Source: Fimbriimonadia bacterium (GTDB lineage Bacteria > Armatimonadota > Fimbriimonadia > Fimbriimonadales > GBS-DC). Taken from it: a DNA stretch of 50,770 nt. Numbering within the stretch: position 1 is the stretch's first letter; each line of letters begins with the position of its first letter. This document shows positions 41,573 to 48,571 of the stretch, one piece after another. The DNA lies in contig JAHCHP010000010.1 of NCBI GenBank assembly GCA_026129765.1, positions 80,001 through 130,770 on the forward strand. The letters are read 5' to 3'. Both the position numbers and the translations under genes were made by a program. The notes beneath the pieces were generated by a model that was not told the DNA's origin, did no database searches, and saw only the letters and a program-made list of their open reading frames with translations.

Positions 41573-43402
41573 TCATTCCCACCAAACCGACGCCACTTGC
41601 TCTGGCAAGGCAGCCATTTCCACGACTAAATCCTCGCCTGCGCGCTGGAACGCAAGGGCTTGTTCACCCTGGGGTGTTCGCAAAGTCGCTTTCTTGGGAC
41701 GAAGCCACTTCGGACATCGCACTCGAACCCGAATGTTCCGCTGTTCTTGGAAACGATAAGCGACCGGGTCCATCTCATAATCGAAATTGGTCAAGAACAA
41801 CGCAAGGTCTTTTTCTCCTACCAGCGCCATCGCATCCAGTTTATTCTTGTTCGAGGCGGTTTCGATTTGAGCCACCGGCGAATAATCCATCCCCAACAGT
41901 TTCTCACGCACCGAGTTCATGAACCGGTTGAGGCGAGTCTGCTCTTCATAAGTTTCGCGCGCCATCTCAACCAGTTGATCCACCAAGGGTCTGCGCTGAT
42001 CTTCGGAAAGCTGCCGTAAGGCAGGAATATCCTCCGCTTTCATATAGTAGTCTCGGAAACCTTTCTCATCAAAACCTATGAACCAAAGCACGCCTTTCGC
42101 GCCCCGGGACAGTTGGAACCAGAGTTGCACGCGGGTCTCTTCCGGGGTGGGGCATGGTCTGCCTAACTTGTCATTGACCCAAACGCGTTCATCCCATTTG
42201 TGCGCGCCCTGCGCCCAAACCCAAAACGGCAGAGGTTCGCAATTCTTGCGCAAATCCTCTGTGTATGCGCCTGCCAGTTCCAGATAGTTGCCCCAATCAA
42301 AAGGCGATGCATCGGGCATCGGCGCGCCCACCCGATAAGCATCATAACAAGCGATATCGGGAATCGTGGCAAACTCGCCGAAACGGCGGGAGCGCGCTAA
42401 GTTGAGGTAAACCGGCTGCGGTATTTTGCGGTCGCGCCAATATTGCGCGGAACGCTCGCACAAAAAGGCAAGATGATAACCGTCGTGCTGTTTCGGCTCA
42501 CGCCAGTCGGGTTCATCCATGATCATATAGGTCAGGATATACGGATTATCCACATTGCGCTCGATAAAAGGCAGCGACGGGCGCGGAAATCCAGAAAAAG
42601 GCAACGCGAAAAACTTCTCTTTGGGCCCAATTTCTTCCCTGAGCATGCGCTCTTCAGCCGTAATGGAATCGGAACCGCTAAAGACCGAACAATCAAATCC
42701 GCGCTCCCGTAAATCCTTGCGCGTTTCGCTGTTTTGGAATGCTTCCCCGCGCCAAAGACCTACTGGGAAATGCCGGGGATGGTTGCGAACCTGCCCGCCC
42801 GCCATCACCGTTTGACCGCCATAACTGGCTTCCACCTGAAGAGAGATATACTCGCCGGAAGCCAAAGAGCGGGGCAGCGGCGCCTTGATGAGGCTCACCT
42901 CACCTGGCATCAAATCGCGTGTGGTGGCTCGCATCGAAACCGATTTGCCTCCCAGCCTCAAGCCGCGCAGTTGGCAGCGGCGCTGGGGGTCATCATTGCG
43001 CACAAACAGCCGGACTTCCCGCCCCTCAATCCAGGCATAGGCTGGCACCAGCGGCACAGCGATGGGCTTCAGGGTGGTTTCAAACCGTTCGTTCGAATCG
43101 GTAATCAAGGTCAAAGCGAGGGTGGGTTTCTCCAAGAGTTCACGCTGCATGTTCAAAATCAAGCATGCGCCGCCGCGCGCCGGCAGCGGTTCTGGGGTGA
43201 TGCGATACCAATACAACCCTCGCGCGCCCTGAAGCGCATCTACAGAAACACCGTTAATTTCTACACCACTGACGTGTGCAGGCTTCGATTGTGGGTTCCA
43301 AATAAACACCCAAAAAGTGCCGCCCAGCTCACCCAGTTTAGGAGACATTTCACGAATACGAGGGTTAGAAAGATGGGGTCGGTAATACGTTTCAAATTTC
43401 AT
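41573..43402 (-). CDS. Glycoside hydrolase-like protein of unknown family
   Basis: A 609-residue protein without a signal peptide. The first ~210 residues are beta-sandwich-like (VFIWNPQSKPAHVSGVEINGV, VRLFVRNDDPQRRCQLRGL). The middle (about 215-520) has a (beta/alpha)8-barrel feel, with YMIMDEPDW (candidate acidic catalytic residues), VYLNLARSRRFGEFATIPDIACYDAYRV and LPFWVWAQG, and GVLWFIGFDEKG near the end of the barrel. The C-terminal ~90 residues form another beta domain. This order is common in glycosidases of the beta-galactosidase type, but I cannot place it in a named family. A GGAGT lies in the leader, and a TACAAT box about 20 bases upstream of the ATG suggests a leadered promoter. 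A hairpin follows the stop. Confidence 0.55.
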   Translation of the reverse strand: MKFETYYRPHLSNPRIREMSPKLGELGGTFWVFIWNPQSKPAHVSGVEINGVSVDALQGARGLYWYRITPEPLPARGGACLILNMQRELLEKPTLALTLITDSNERFETTLKPIAVPLVPAYAWIEGREVRLFVRNDDPQRRCQLRGLRLGGKSVSMRATTRDLMPGEVSLIKAPLPRSLASGEYISLQVEASYGGQTVMAGGQVRNHPRHFPVGLWRGEAFQNSETRKDLRERGFDCSVFSGSDSITAEERMLREEIGPKEKFFALPFSGFPRPSLPFIERNVDNPYILTYMIMDEPDWREPKQHDGYHLAFLCERSAQYWRDRKIPQPVYLNLARSRRFGEFATIPDIACYDAYRVGAPMPDASPFDWGNYLELAGAYTEDLRKNCEPLPFWVWAQGAHKWDERVWVNDKLGRPCPTPEETRVQLWFQLSRGAKGVLWFIGFDEKGFRDYYMKAEDIPALRQLSEDQRRPLVDQLVEMARETYEEQTRLNRFMNSVREKLLGMDYSPVAQIETASNKNKLDAMALVGEKDLALFLTNFDYEMDPVAYRFQEQRNIRVRVRCPKWLRPKKATLRTPQGEQALAFQRAGEDLVVEMAALPEQVASVWWE

Positions 43403-43483
43403 GGCTTTTACTCCAAAAAGATTGTACCCGTTTCCTGTTCTGGAAATAGGCGAAATACTCCTAAAAAATTTGATTTCTCCCTC

Positions 43484-43513
43484 TTGACACGATGGGCTTG
43501 CACATGCTATAAT
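43484..43513 (+). promoter_or_regulatory. Strong sigma-70 type promoter
   Basis: Perfect TTGACA (43484-43489) and TATAAT (43508-43513) with 18-base spacing. AAGGAGG follows at 43544-43550, ten bases before the ATG at 43561. It is the best canonical promoter in the window and fits a highly expressed envelope protein. Confidence 0.85.
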
Positions 43514-43560
43514 TATTATCAGTAAAGGATAACATCCACTTGCAAGGAGGAGCATTACCC

Positions 43561-44097
43561 ATGAACTTTAAAAGTCTGATTGCCTGCGCAGGTGTTGCGC
43601 TGGCGCTTTCCGCGACTACCAACACAGCGCGCGCGCAAGATTACAGCGATTGGCTGCCCATTCAGGGCTCGATTGGTGTCAGCTTAGACATCAGCTTTAT
43701 TGACCCGAATCGAGGACAAGACTCGACCACATTCAGTGGCACGGTGGCTTATTTCTTCACCAACGAGATCGAGGGAATCTTCTCGCTGAACTATGCCCGC
43801 CAATCCGGAGGCGGCATTGCATCCAGCGATTCTACCACGCTGGGTTTCGGCGCGAACTATAACTTCCGCCCCGGCGAATCTCAGCCCATGATGTTTTATG
43901 TCGGTCCCCGTTACTTGAACTCCAAAACCAAAGGCGCTCCGGCTCAGAACGGTTTCGCGGTGGCAGCCGGCGGTCGCTACTTCCTCAATAAGCACGTGGC
44001 TCCGTTCGCGGAAGTCAGCTTTGGCGAAGTGAAGGGCGGCGGTGTAAAGACGCGCATCACCCAGTTCAGCATTGGTTTGAGCATCTGGCTCGACTAA
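43561..44097 (+). CDS. Outer-membrane beta-barrel protein
   Basis: A 178-residue protein with a signal peptide (LIACAGVALALSATTNTARAQ). Eight or so amphipathic beta strands follow (GSIGVSLDISFI, FSGTVAYFFT, GIFSLNYARQ, TLGFGANYNF, MMFYVGPRYL, GFAVAAGGRYFL, APFAEVSFGEV, TQFSIGLSIWL). It ends in a strand with alternating hydrophobic residues, as in small OmpA/OmpW-like barrels. It has a canonical promoter, a strong ribosome-binding site and its own terminator, so it is a monocistronic, probably abundant protein. It is direct evidence for an outer membrane. It lies in front of the NTF2-GlgX cluster but is insulated from it by the terminator. Confidence 0.8.
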   Translation: MNFKSLIACAGVALALSATTNTARAQDYSDWLPIQGSIGVSLDISFIDPNRGQDSTTFSGTVAYFFTNEIEGIFSLNYARQSGGGIASSDSTTLGFGANYNFRPGESQPMMFYVGPRYLNSKTKGAPAQNGFAVAAGGRYFLNKHVAPFAEVSFGEVKGGGVKTRITQFSIGLSIWLD

Positions 44098-44121
44098 TTC
44101 TAACCGGAACAACGCAATACC

Positions 44122-44171
44122 AACCCGCAGCGAGTGAATTTATGATCACCCGCTGCGGGTTTTTCATTTTT
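44122..44171 (+). terminator. Rho-independent terminator
   Basis: Eleven-base stem AACCCGCAGCG (44122-44132) and CGCTGCGGGTT (44151-44161), followed by TTTCATTTTTT. It follows the outer-membrane barrel gene by 24 bases. This is the clearest terminator in the window. Confidence 0.85.
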
Positions 44172-44518
44172 TAACCCTTCTCCTCGAGGTTCAATAACTA
44201 TGTGTCGCTCAGACCTTATGCTCCATTCTCCTTAAACATTTTAGCGCTGATTTATGTTAGGAGCCCCTAGACTTCTTGAATTGGAAGTCGGCATTAATGG
44301 GAGAAACTCAACATTCGCTTGTCCTTTTTGGCAATACGGGAAGTTACCTTGGGCGTAGTTTTCTTTATAAAAAATCAAAAGGGGCAGTGATAGTCTACGG
44401 GACTTTGGAAAAATCAACCATTGTTCACACATTTTTTTGATATGCCTAAAGAAATTACCAGGTTATTCCGATAGATTAAATGTACCTCTGCGATGTTGCA
44501 GAAGGAGGCAGATAAAGC
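44172..44518. other. AT-richer intergenic region before the NTF2-GlgX cluster
   Basis: About 350 bases between the terminator and the ATG at 44519. Base composition is visibly more AT-rich than the flanking genes. It contains an inverted repeat, GACTTC (44270-44275) and GAAGTC (44284-44289). A 47-codon plus-strand open frame starts at 44297 without a clear ribosome-binding site, and a minus-strand open frame overlaps it; I support neither as a gene. A TTAAAT at 44476-44481 could be the -10 element of the cluster. AAGGAGG lies just before the ATG at 44519. Confidence 0.4.
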
Positions 44519-45094
44519 ATGAAGAACCGAGTCAATTTCTACCAAGGATTAACAGCAGACTATTCGACGCCTGCTCCTATTCCACCCGCCGTTGCTCAAA
44601 AGTTGATTGAGGACGCAGCGCGATTTATCGCGTTAAAAGAACCGACCCTCCCGGATATCGATTCCAACTACCCGCTTTCGCAAATCGAGCAAGAAAACCG
44701 CGACTGGTGGCCCACGCATTGTGAAGCGTTGCGTCAAGGACGCGGCGACCTACTGGCAGGTGAATACGCGGAAAATCTCACCTATTTTTGCTCCGATGGT
44801 CCCTTTTACGGACGCGCCGAGAGTACCCAGCGTGAGGCGAACTGGTGGGCGATTTTGTCCCAGCCGGGTGTAACCATGACTTGGCCGCTGGTCATGTTCA
44901 AAGGCGAAATCGTTTACTTCGAATGGAAGTGCAACGATACGAACACGGGTGAAACCATCGCCAAAGGCAATGTGACCTGGGTACGCCGGGGACATCGCGG
45001 CGCATGTTATCTCAAGTGCGAGCAGCTTACTTTCTACCGGGATGTGTTCGCGCCAGCAGAACTGATGAACCTGATCACACGGGAGGCAGCATGA
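44519..45094 (+). CDS. NTF2-like/SnoaL-like small protein
   Basis: A 191-residue soluble protein. After ~60 residues of lead-in (PLSQIEQENRDWWPTHCEAL) it shows the cone-shaped NTF2-like pattern: a helix, LAGEYAENLTYFCSDGPFYGRA, a second helix with WWAILSQPGVTMTWPLVMFKGEIVYFEWKCND, then GNVTWVRRGHRGACYLKCEQLTFYRDVF. Such folds bind small ligands or act as isomerases or dehydratases, and also occur as association domains; no catalytic residues can be named. AAGGAGG precedes the ATG. Its stop overlaps the start of the DJ-1/PfpI gene as ATGA, so both are translationally coupled. It opens the cluster that leads to glgX. Confidence 0.65.
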   Translation: MKNRVNFYQGLTADYSTPAPIPPAVAQKLIEDAARFIALKEPTLPDIDSNYPLSQIEQENRDWWPTHCEALRQGRGDLLAGEYAENLTYFCSDGPFYGRAESTQREANWWAILSQPGVTMTWPLVMFKGEIVYFEWKCNDTNTGETIAKGNVTWVRRGHRGACYLKCEQLTFYRDVFAPAELMNLITREAA

Positions 45095-45696
45095 AAGGCA
45101 AAATCGGCGTTTTGATTGAATCTCACTTTGACGAGACCGAATTCGTCAAGTTCCAACAATTCTTTCCGGCAAACGACTTCGAGGTGGAGTTCATCAGCTA
45201 TTTATGGAACCAGCCCAGCATCACCTTCACCGGAAACGATTTCAACCAGCAGGTGACCGTCACGAAAGATGTATCCCAAGTCAATTTTAGCGACTATGCG
45301 GGCATTATTCTGATTGGCGGCTATGCGATGGATCGCCTTCGTTATCAGGAAACGATTCAACCGGGGACCCCGAACCAGTCGCCTGCAGTCAATTTCCTGC
45401 GGCAAGCGGTTCAAACACCCCACCTGAAGATCGGCGCGATCTGCCATAGCCTGTGGCTCTTCTGCGCGGACCCATCCCTCATTCAAGGGAAGCGCGTTAC
45501 ATGCGCCCACAACATTGTTTGCGATGTGCAAGCCGCGGGTGGCGTGATTGTTTTTGAAGGCAATCAAACCGCTACCATATGCGTGGACGGCAACCTGATC
45601 ACAGGACGCCATCCCGGCGTAACGGACCAGTTCATGCAGCAATTCCTGGACGAAATCAATAAAGCGCAATTCACCCAGCAAGCCAAAGCGTCTTAG
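45091..45696 (+). CDS. DJ-1/PfpI family protein
   Basis: A 201-residue member of the glutamine-amidotransferase-like superfamily. It has an acidic residue near the N-terminus (IGVLIESHFDE, E10), YAGIILIGGYAMDRLR, and the nucleophile elbow IGAICHSLWLF with C118-H119, the PfpI/DJ-1 arrangement. GKRVTCAHNIVCDVQAAGG and NLITGRHPGVTDQFMQQFL complete the fold. Activities in the family include glyoxalase III, deglycase, protease and isonitrile hydratase, none of which can be chosen here. Coupled by ATGA to the NTF2-like gene. GGGAGG precedes its ATG inside the upstream gene. Next to sugar-metabolism genes, a carbonyl-metabolite role is a plausible guess. Confidence 0.82.
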   Translation: MKGKIGVLIESHFDETEFVKFQQFFPANDFEVEFISYLWNQPSITFTGNDFNQQVTVTKDVSQVNFSDYAGIILIGGYAMDRLRYQETIQPGTPNQSPAVNFLRQAVQTPHLKIGAICHSLWLFCADPSLIQGKRVTCAHNIVCDVQAAGGVIVFEGNQTATICVDGNLITGRHPGVTDQFMQQFLDEINKAQFTQQAKAS

Positions 45697-45751
45697 CGCG
45701 CTCTGGCTCAACCAACCTAACATAACCGAAACACAGGAGGACATTAAACCA

Positions 45752-46288
45752 ATGCCATTGATTGAAGGACGTATCACAGGCTTAACGCCTCAGATTGCAA
45801 CACAGTTGGAACAATCGATCACAACCGCCGTACGCGACGCGCTCGCCGACGGATTCCCAGATGAGTTGGGATTCGTTCAAGGAACCCAAGAGTTCAATAT
45901 CGCCAAGCAGATTGCTCAGAAAATCATGCCGGGTTGGACTTGGGTGACCTTAGAAGAAGCGAACTGGGCGATTGGCGGCAACCGCATCAACAACGGAATC
46001 GTTGCGCGCTTCAACATTTTGGTCCTAACCGGAGCCGTGGAGGAGCAGTACAAAGAGGCGATTCTGGACGCGGTTACCCAAACCGTCACAAACATCCTGG
46101 GGGCAGGCGGACAGCAGGTGCATCTCGCGATCTCGGTGGTCGAGGGCGATGTGGAAATGACTCTGCCCGCTTCGCTGTTCAGCGGATTGACTCAAGGCGC
46201 GTCGGGCGCGCTGCTCACTCCTGACCGAGTGCGCGCATTCCTGATGACCGAAGTCGTGAACACACTGCGACAGCAGAAAGCGGCTTAA
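45752..46288 (+). CDS. Two-unit tautomerase-like protein
   Basis: A 178-residue protein. It starts MPLIEGRITGLTPQIATQLEQSI, with Pro directly after Met as in the tautomerase superfamily, where that Pro becomes the N-terminal catalytic base. A second strand-helix-strand unit begins about residue 86 (VARFNILVLTGAVEEQYKEA) and ends in VHLAISVVEGDVEM. This matches the doubled beta-alpha-beta plan of MIF, cis-CaaD or MSAD-like proteins, although an extra segment (FNIAKQIAQKIMPGWTWVT) separates the units. Family placement is by pattern and not certain. AGGAGG precedes the ATG and a 55-base gap separates it from the PfpI gene. Its role beside glgX is unknown. Confidence 0.5.
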   Translation: MPLIEGRITGLTPQIATQLEQSITTAVRDALADGFPDELGFVQGTQEFNIAKQIAQKIMPGWTWVTLEEANWAIGGNRINNGIVARFNILVLTGAVEEQYKEAILDAVTQTVTNILGAGGQQVHLAISVVEGDVEMTLPASLFSGLTQGASGALLTPDRVRAFLMTEVVNTLRQQKAA

Positions 46289-46298
46289 CACAAAGCCG

Positions 46299-46347
46299 AA
46301 GGGGAAGGAACCCCAAACCTCCTTCCCCTTGCAAAAGGGGAGGAAGG
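46299..46347 (+). promoter_or_regulatory. Alternative hairpins between the tautomerase-like gene and glgX
   Basis: Segment A, AAGGGGAAGGA (46299-46309), pairs perfectly with B, TCCTTCCCCTT (46320-46330). B can instead pair with C, AAGGGGAGGAAGG (46335-46347), across a four-base GCAA loop with mismatches. The two stems exclude each other. It may be an attenuator, a partial terminator or a dispersed repeat. The rest of the 129-base gap ends in AAGGA before the glgX ATG. Confidence 0.4.
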
Positions 46348-46417
46348 CGGAAAGGCAGAGCATCCAGGCTCCGCTATCCAGTTCTCTTCCCCCTTCGATC
46401 CATTTAAGGAAACCATC

Positions 46418-48571
46418 ATGCCTACCATAACATCCGGCTCTAAAAAAACATTACCAAAGCGAACCGCCCCTCAGTCCGCTAAAGCGCTCTATCCGTTCGA
46501 GGCAGGCGAGCCGCATCCCCTGGGAGCGACTCCGACGGCGAACGGCGTGAACTTCTCTGTGTTTTCGCGCTTTGCGACAGGCGTGGATCTGCTGATTTTT
46601 GATTCGCACAACTCACCCGAACCGGTCCAGGTCATTTCGCTGGACCCGGCAACGAACAAGACGTTCCATTTCTGGCATGTCTTTGTACAGGGACTGAAAC
46701 CGGGTGCGCATTATGCTTACCGGGTTCAGGGTCCTTTTGACCCCGCCAATGGTCATCGCTTCAATGCGCGTAAAGTGGTGATCGATCCCTATGCCAAGGG
46801 CAATACAACGACCTTGTGGAATCGCGCCAACGCATGCGGCGAGGAAGATAACCTACACACTTCTATGCGCAGCGTAGTGATCGATATCCACAATTACGAT
46901 TGGGAAGGCGACCAGCCGCTGAACCGCCCCATGAGCGAAAGTATCATCTATGAGATGCATGTGGGAGGATTCACACGCCATAAAAACGCGAAAGTGAAAC
47001 ATCCCGGCACCTTCAAAGGCGTTATCGAGAAGATTCCCTACCTGAAAGAGCTGGGCGTCACTGCGGTGGAACTGCTGCCGGTGTTTGAATTCGACGATAC
47101 CGAAGTGCTGCGTATCGGACCCGATGGCAAGCCGTTGACCAACTATTGGGGCTACAACACCATCAGTTTCTTTGCTCCCGACAGCCAGTATTGTGTATCG
47201 CCCGAACAAGCGACCCATATCAACGAGTTCCGGGACATGGTGAAAGCGCTGCATAAAGCGGGCATTGAAGTGATTCTGGATGTGGTGTTCAATCACACCA
47301 GCGAGGGAAATCACGAAGGACCCACGATCAACTTCAAAGCCTTTGATAACAGCCTCTACTATCATTTGGTCCCGAATGACAAGCAGTATTACATGGATTA
47401 TTCCGGCTGCGGCAACACCGTGAACTGCAATCACCCGATTACCAACAAGTTCATTGTGGAGTGCCTCGAGTTCTGGGTCAAAGAGATGCATGTGGACGGC
47501 TTCCGATTCGATGAAGGCTCGATTCTTTCCCGCGGAGAGGATGGCGCGCCTTTGGCGCACCCCCCCGTGATTTGGAACATCGAGCTATCGGAAACGCTGG
47601 CTGACACAAAGATCATCGCGGAAGCATGGGACGCTGCCGGGCTGTATCAAATCGGCTACTTCCCCGGCACCCGTTGGGCAGAGTGGAACGGCAGGTTTCG
47701 CGATGATGTCCGAAGGTTCGTGAAAGGCGATCCGGGCTTTGTGGGCGCAGTGGCGTCTCGAATCGCGGGCAGTTCCGATGTGTACGAACATGACGGGCGC
47801 GAGCCGGTGAACAGCGTCAACTTCGTTACGTGTCACGATGGCTTCACGCTGAACGATCTGGTTTCTTTTGACGAGAAGCAGAACGATGCGAACGGCGAAG
47901 GCAACCGGGACGGCGTCAACGAAAACTTCAGTTGGAATTGCGGCGTGGAGGGTCCCACAAACGATGCGGGCATCGAAGCGACTCGGCTGCGCCAGTGCAA
48001 AAACTTCGCGGCGATCCTGCTGCTTTCGCAGGGCGTTCCCATGATAACGATGGGCGATGAAGCGAGAAGAACCCAAAACGGCAATAACAACGCCTACTGT
48101 CAGGACAACGAAATCAGTTGGTTCGATTGGAGCCTGACGACCAAGCATAACAACCTGTTTAACTTTTTCAAACGCATGATCCAGTTCCGTAAGAACCATC
48201 CTACCCTCCAGCGCAATCGTTTCTTCACAGGCGAGGTCAACGAGCGCGGACTTGCCGATATTTCATGGCATGGCGCGCAGCTCTATAACCCCGGCTGGAA
48301 CGATCCCGAAGCGCGCGCGTTGGCGTTTACGCTGGGCGGTTTTGCGGAGGATGCCGATATCCACGTGATGATGAACATGCACTGGGAAGCCATTGATTTC
48401 GAGGTTCCGGCAGTCATAGGACGCTCTTGGCACAAAGCGGTCGATACCGCGCAAGAAAGTTCCCATGATATCTATGAACCCGGAAAAGAGCCGCCCTTCC
48501 AAGGCAACACCTGCCAAGTCGCAGCCCGAAGTATTGTGGTACTGATTTCCAAAACAGGAGGAAAACGATGA
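46418..48571 (+). CDS. glgX: Glycogen debranching enzyme GlgX (isoamylase type, GH13)
   Basis: A 717-residue alpha-1,6-glucosidase acting on glycogen or limit dextrins. Residues about 25-150 form the N-terminal CBM48 domain (HPLGATPTANGVNFSVFSRFA). The GH13 barrel follows, with VILDVVFNHTSEG (region I), DGFRFDEGSIL (region II, nucleophile D365), IAEAWDAAG (region III, acid E402) and FVTCHDGFT (region IV, D474). FDEGSIL in place of FDLAS occurs in the isoamylase/GlgX group. NAYCQDNEISWFDW is also typical. Length is normal. Its stop overlaps the start of the AGE-STAS gene as ATGA, so the two products are made in step. The 129-base leader holds alternative hairpins. Confidence 0.95.
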   Translation: MPTITSGSKKTLPKRTAPQSAKALYPFEAGEPHPLGATPTANGVNFSVFSRFATGVDLLIFDSHNSPEPVQVISLDPATNKTFHFWHVFVQGLKPGAHYAYRVQGPFDPANGHRFNARKVVIDPYAKGNTTTLWNRANACGEEDNLHTSMRSVVIDIHNYDWEGDQPLNRPMSESIIYEMHVGGFTRHKNAKVKHPGTFKGVIEKIPYLKELGVTAVELLPVFEFDDTEVLRIGPDGKPLTNYWGYNTISFFAPDSQYCVSPEQATHINEFRDMVKALHKAGIEVILDVVFNHTSEGNHEGPTINFKAFDNSLYYHLVPNDKQYYMDYSGCGNTVNCNHPITNKFIVECLEFWVKEMHVDGFRFDEGSILSRGEDGAPLAHPPVIWNIELSETLADTKIIAEAWDAAGLYQIGYFPGTRWAEWNGRFRDDVRRFVKGDPGFVGAVASRIAGSSDVYEHDGREPVNSVNFVTCHDGFTLNDLVSFDEKQNDANGEGNRDGVNENFSWNCGVEGPTNDAGIEATRLRQCKNFAAILLLSQGVPMITMGDEARRTQNGNNNAYCQDNEISWFDWSLTTKHNNLFNFFKRMIQFRKNHPTLQRNRFFTGEVNERGLADISWHGAQLYNPGWNDPEARALAFTLGGFAEDADIHVMMNMHWEAIDFEVPAVIGRSWHKAVDTAQESSHDIYEPGKEPPFQGNTCQVAARSIVVLISKTGGKR

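Noticed and set aside
44241..44440. Small overlapping open frames (63 codons minus, 47 codons plus from 44297)
   Set aside because: AT-rich intergenic DNA, no convincing ribosome-binding site and no recognisable motif on either strand.
46853..47560. Minus-strand open frame of 235 codons within glgX
   Set aside because: Antisense to the GH13 catalytic barrel, whose four conserved regions are all on the plus strand.
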